NCBI GenBank assembly: GCA_000715605.1
Contig: KL568625.1
Span: forward strand, 11,541-17,440
Reading direction: 5' to 3'
Length of the DNA: 5,900 nucleotides
DNA from: Streptomyces speibonae
GTDB taxonomy: Bacteria > Actinomycetota > Actinomycetes > Streptomycetales > Streptomycetaceae
The position numbers and the translations under genes were made by a program. The notes under the pieces were generated by a model. It was given only the letters and a program-made list of their open reading frames with translations, was not told the DNA's origin and did not search any database. Each line of letters opens with the position of its first letter. Position 1 is the first letter of the stretch. This document shows positions 5,121 to 5,900 of the stretch, in pieces.

Positions 5121-5399
5121 TCAGCCCTGGCCCGTCAGGGTGCGGCGCTCCGACTCCGGTCGGCCGAGGGCGACCGCGGTGTCCTTCACCGTGTTGAGCA
5201 GCGAGTTCTTGTTCTCGGCGTTGAACACGTCCGTCGGCCGCTCCAGCGGCGTGTCGACCACGCTCACGTTCTTCAGCGGGACGAACCGGTCCTCGTCGAC
5301 GGGCAACGGCTCATAGCCGCTGTGGGCGAACGCGGGGGCGGCGACACCTGCGACGATCAGCGATCCGGCGACGACGGCCGCGGCCTTCAGAGACTTCAT
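5121..5399 (-). CDS. Small secreted protein, cysteine-free, function unknown
   Basis: The 92-residue precursor begins MKSLKAAAVVAGSLIVAGVAAPAFA, a signal peptide likely cut after Ala25. The mature part of 67 residues, HSGYEPLPVDEDRFVPLKN..., has no Cys and no membrane segment. It ends in a charged stretch (GRPESERRTLTGQG) after a short amphipathic-looking segment, NSLLNTVKDTAVAL. I do not recognise a characterised family. ATG 5399 is chosen because AAGGA lies 6 nt upstream and the signal peptide starts there; a longer frame from 5456 only adds residues unlike a signal peptide. It is convergent with the chaplin and lies 124 nt downstream of the Thr/Ala/Asp-rich gene on the same strand. Its position beside the chaplin suggests a cell-surface role, by inference only. 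Confidence 0.82.
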   Translation of the reverse strand: MKSLKAAAVVAGSLIVAGVAAPAFAHSGYEPLPVDEDRFVPLKNVSVVDTPLERPTDVFNAENKNSLLNTVKDTAVALGRPESERRTLTGQG

Positions 5400-5502
5400 G
5401 GTGTTCCTTCCTCGGCAACGCAGGTCGCCGGAGGCCAGTTCTTTCGCCGTGCCCAACGACTGCCGCCGCGAACGGAAACCGACGTCACCGAAGTCGGCCA
5501 GT

Positions 5503-5514
5503 TCTCATATGAGA
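5503..5514. repeat. 12-nt perfect palindrome TCTCATATGAGA
   Basis: This palindrome is A/T-rich compared with its surroundings. It sits 9 nt beyond the stop codon of the gene ending at 5524 and about 105 nt upstream of the ATG at 5399. It could be an operator for the downstream gene. It is too weak and lacks a loop, so it is not a good terminator. Confidence 0.4.
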
Positions 5515-5523
5515 TCCGCGTGG

Positions 5524-5900
5524 TCAGGAGGCGGGCACCAGCAGCGAGACGCTCTGGGGGAGCGTGACGGCGGGGAGCAGGGACGCCTCGTCCGGCTGCG
5601 CGGGTGCGGCGGGGGCGGGCAGGAGGGAGACCTGGGGGTCGCTGCCCACGAGCGTGTCGACCAGGCCGTTCACTTCCGCCAGCAGGGTGTCGACCGCGCT
5701 GTCCACCTGGGCGGTGCCGTTCTCGTCCGCGGACAGGAGCAGGTTCACGAGCTCGTCCACGGCCGCGCTCACGGCATCCAGCAGGCTGTCCACGTCCGTC
5801 GGGGCGGCCGTCGACGTGTCCGTGGCGGCGTCCGCGTCCGGCGTGGCCGTATCTGTCGTGGCCGTATCCGCCGTGGCCGCGTCCGTGGTGGCGTCCGTGG
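5524..5900 (-). CDS. C-terminal part of a Thr/Ala/Asp-rich repeat protein (5' end outside window)
   Basis: The frame is open at the right edge of the window, so the N-terminus is missing. The visible residues begin with about 35 residues made almost only of Thr, Ala and Asp, with a period near five (TDAAT, ADTAT, TDTAT). This looks like an extended surface linker. Two amphipathic 22-residue segments follow. The first starts VDSLLDAVSAAVDELVNLL and the second VDSAVDTLLAEVNGLVDTL, with 9 of 22 positions identical, so they look like an internal duplication of a helix. The Pro/Ala/Leu-rich tail ends SVSLLVPAS, with no LPXTG signal or membrane anchor. The composition suggests an exported or cell-wall-associated protein, but the signal peptide would lie outside the window. 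The GTG at 5793 is not taken as the start because the same frame and composition continue upstream without a stop. No family is recognised. Confidence 0.72.
   Translation of the reverse strand, partial: TDATTDAATADTATTDTATPDADAATDTSTAAPTDVDSLLDAVSAAVDELVNLLLSADENGTAQVDSAVDTLLAEVNGLVDTLVGSDPQVSLLPAPAAPAQPDEASLLPAVTLPQSVSLLVPAS
5843..5900. repeat. 15-nt imperfect tandem repeats encoding the Thr/Ala/Asp linker
   Basis: Units GTGGCCGTATCTGTC (5843-5857), GTGGCCGTATCCGCC (5858-5872) and GTGGCCGCGTCCGTG (5873-5887) are followed by a degenerate GTGGCGTCCGTGG at the window edge. The 15-nt period keeps the frame, so copy number can change without disrupting the protein. The array may continue beyond 5900. 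Confidence 0.65.

Noticed and set aside
5400..5456. Longer N-terminus for the secreted protein at 5399
   Set aside because: The extra 19 residues precede a complete signal peptide, and the internal ATG has its own well-placed ribosome binding site.
5479..5497. CCGAC-N9-GTCGG hairpin after the Thr/Ala/Asp-rich gene
   Set aside because: The stem is only 5 bp, with no T-run on the minus strand, too weak to call a terminator.

Overview
The window looks like chromosomal DNA of a Streptomyces or close relative. It is very GC-rich, with strong G/C preference at third codon positions, GTG starts and a rare TTA codon. It carries an unmistakable chaplin, the hydrophobic aerial-hypha coat protein of streptomycetes.

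The left half (1-3494) looks like the edge of a polyketide-type biosynthetic locus. On the minus strand an SDR-like oxidoreductase gene (2362-1421) is followed 45 nt later by a type I ketosynthase gene that runs out of the window (1375-1). A divergently transcribed alpha/beta hydrolase (2520-3494) has Cys where the nucleophilic Ser usually sits. The oxidoreductase has TTA as its third codon and a -10-like hexamer only 6 nt before its GTG start. This suggests a leaderless, bldA-dependent first gene for the operon.

The region 3495-3685 holds two strong hairpins and no gene. It separates the biosynthetic part from the right half.

The right half (3686-5900) is a group of small exported proteins. 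It has two minus-strand secreted proteins with related signal peptides (3937-3686 and 4397-4116), the plus-strand chaplin (4724-4963), another minus-strand secreted protein (5399-5121), and the C-terminal part of a Thr/Ala/Asp-rich minus-strand protein (5900-5524). Perfect-stem hairpins follow the second of these genes and the chaplin. The chaplin is preceded by a near-match to the sigma-BldN promoter, and the divergent 326-bp region upstream of it holds several inverted repeats.

Taken together, the window appears to place a putatively bldA-gated biosynthetic operon next to a BldN-type cell-surface gene group. Each half may be tied to development, but nothing in the sequence shows that they act together. 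No RNA gene, insertion sequence, CRISPR array or attachment site was recognised.
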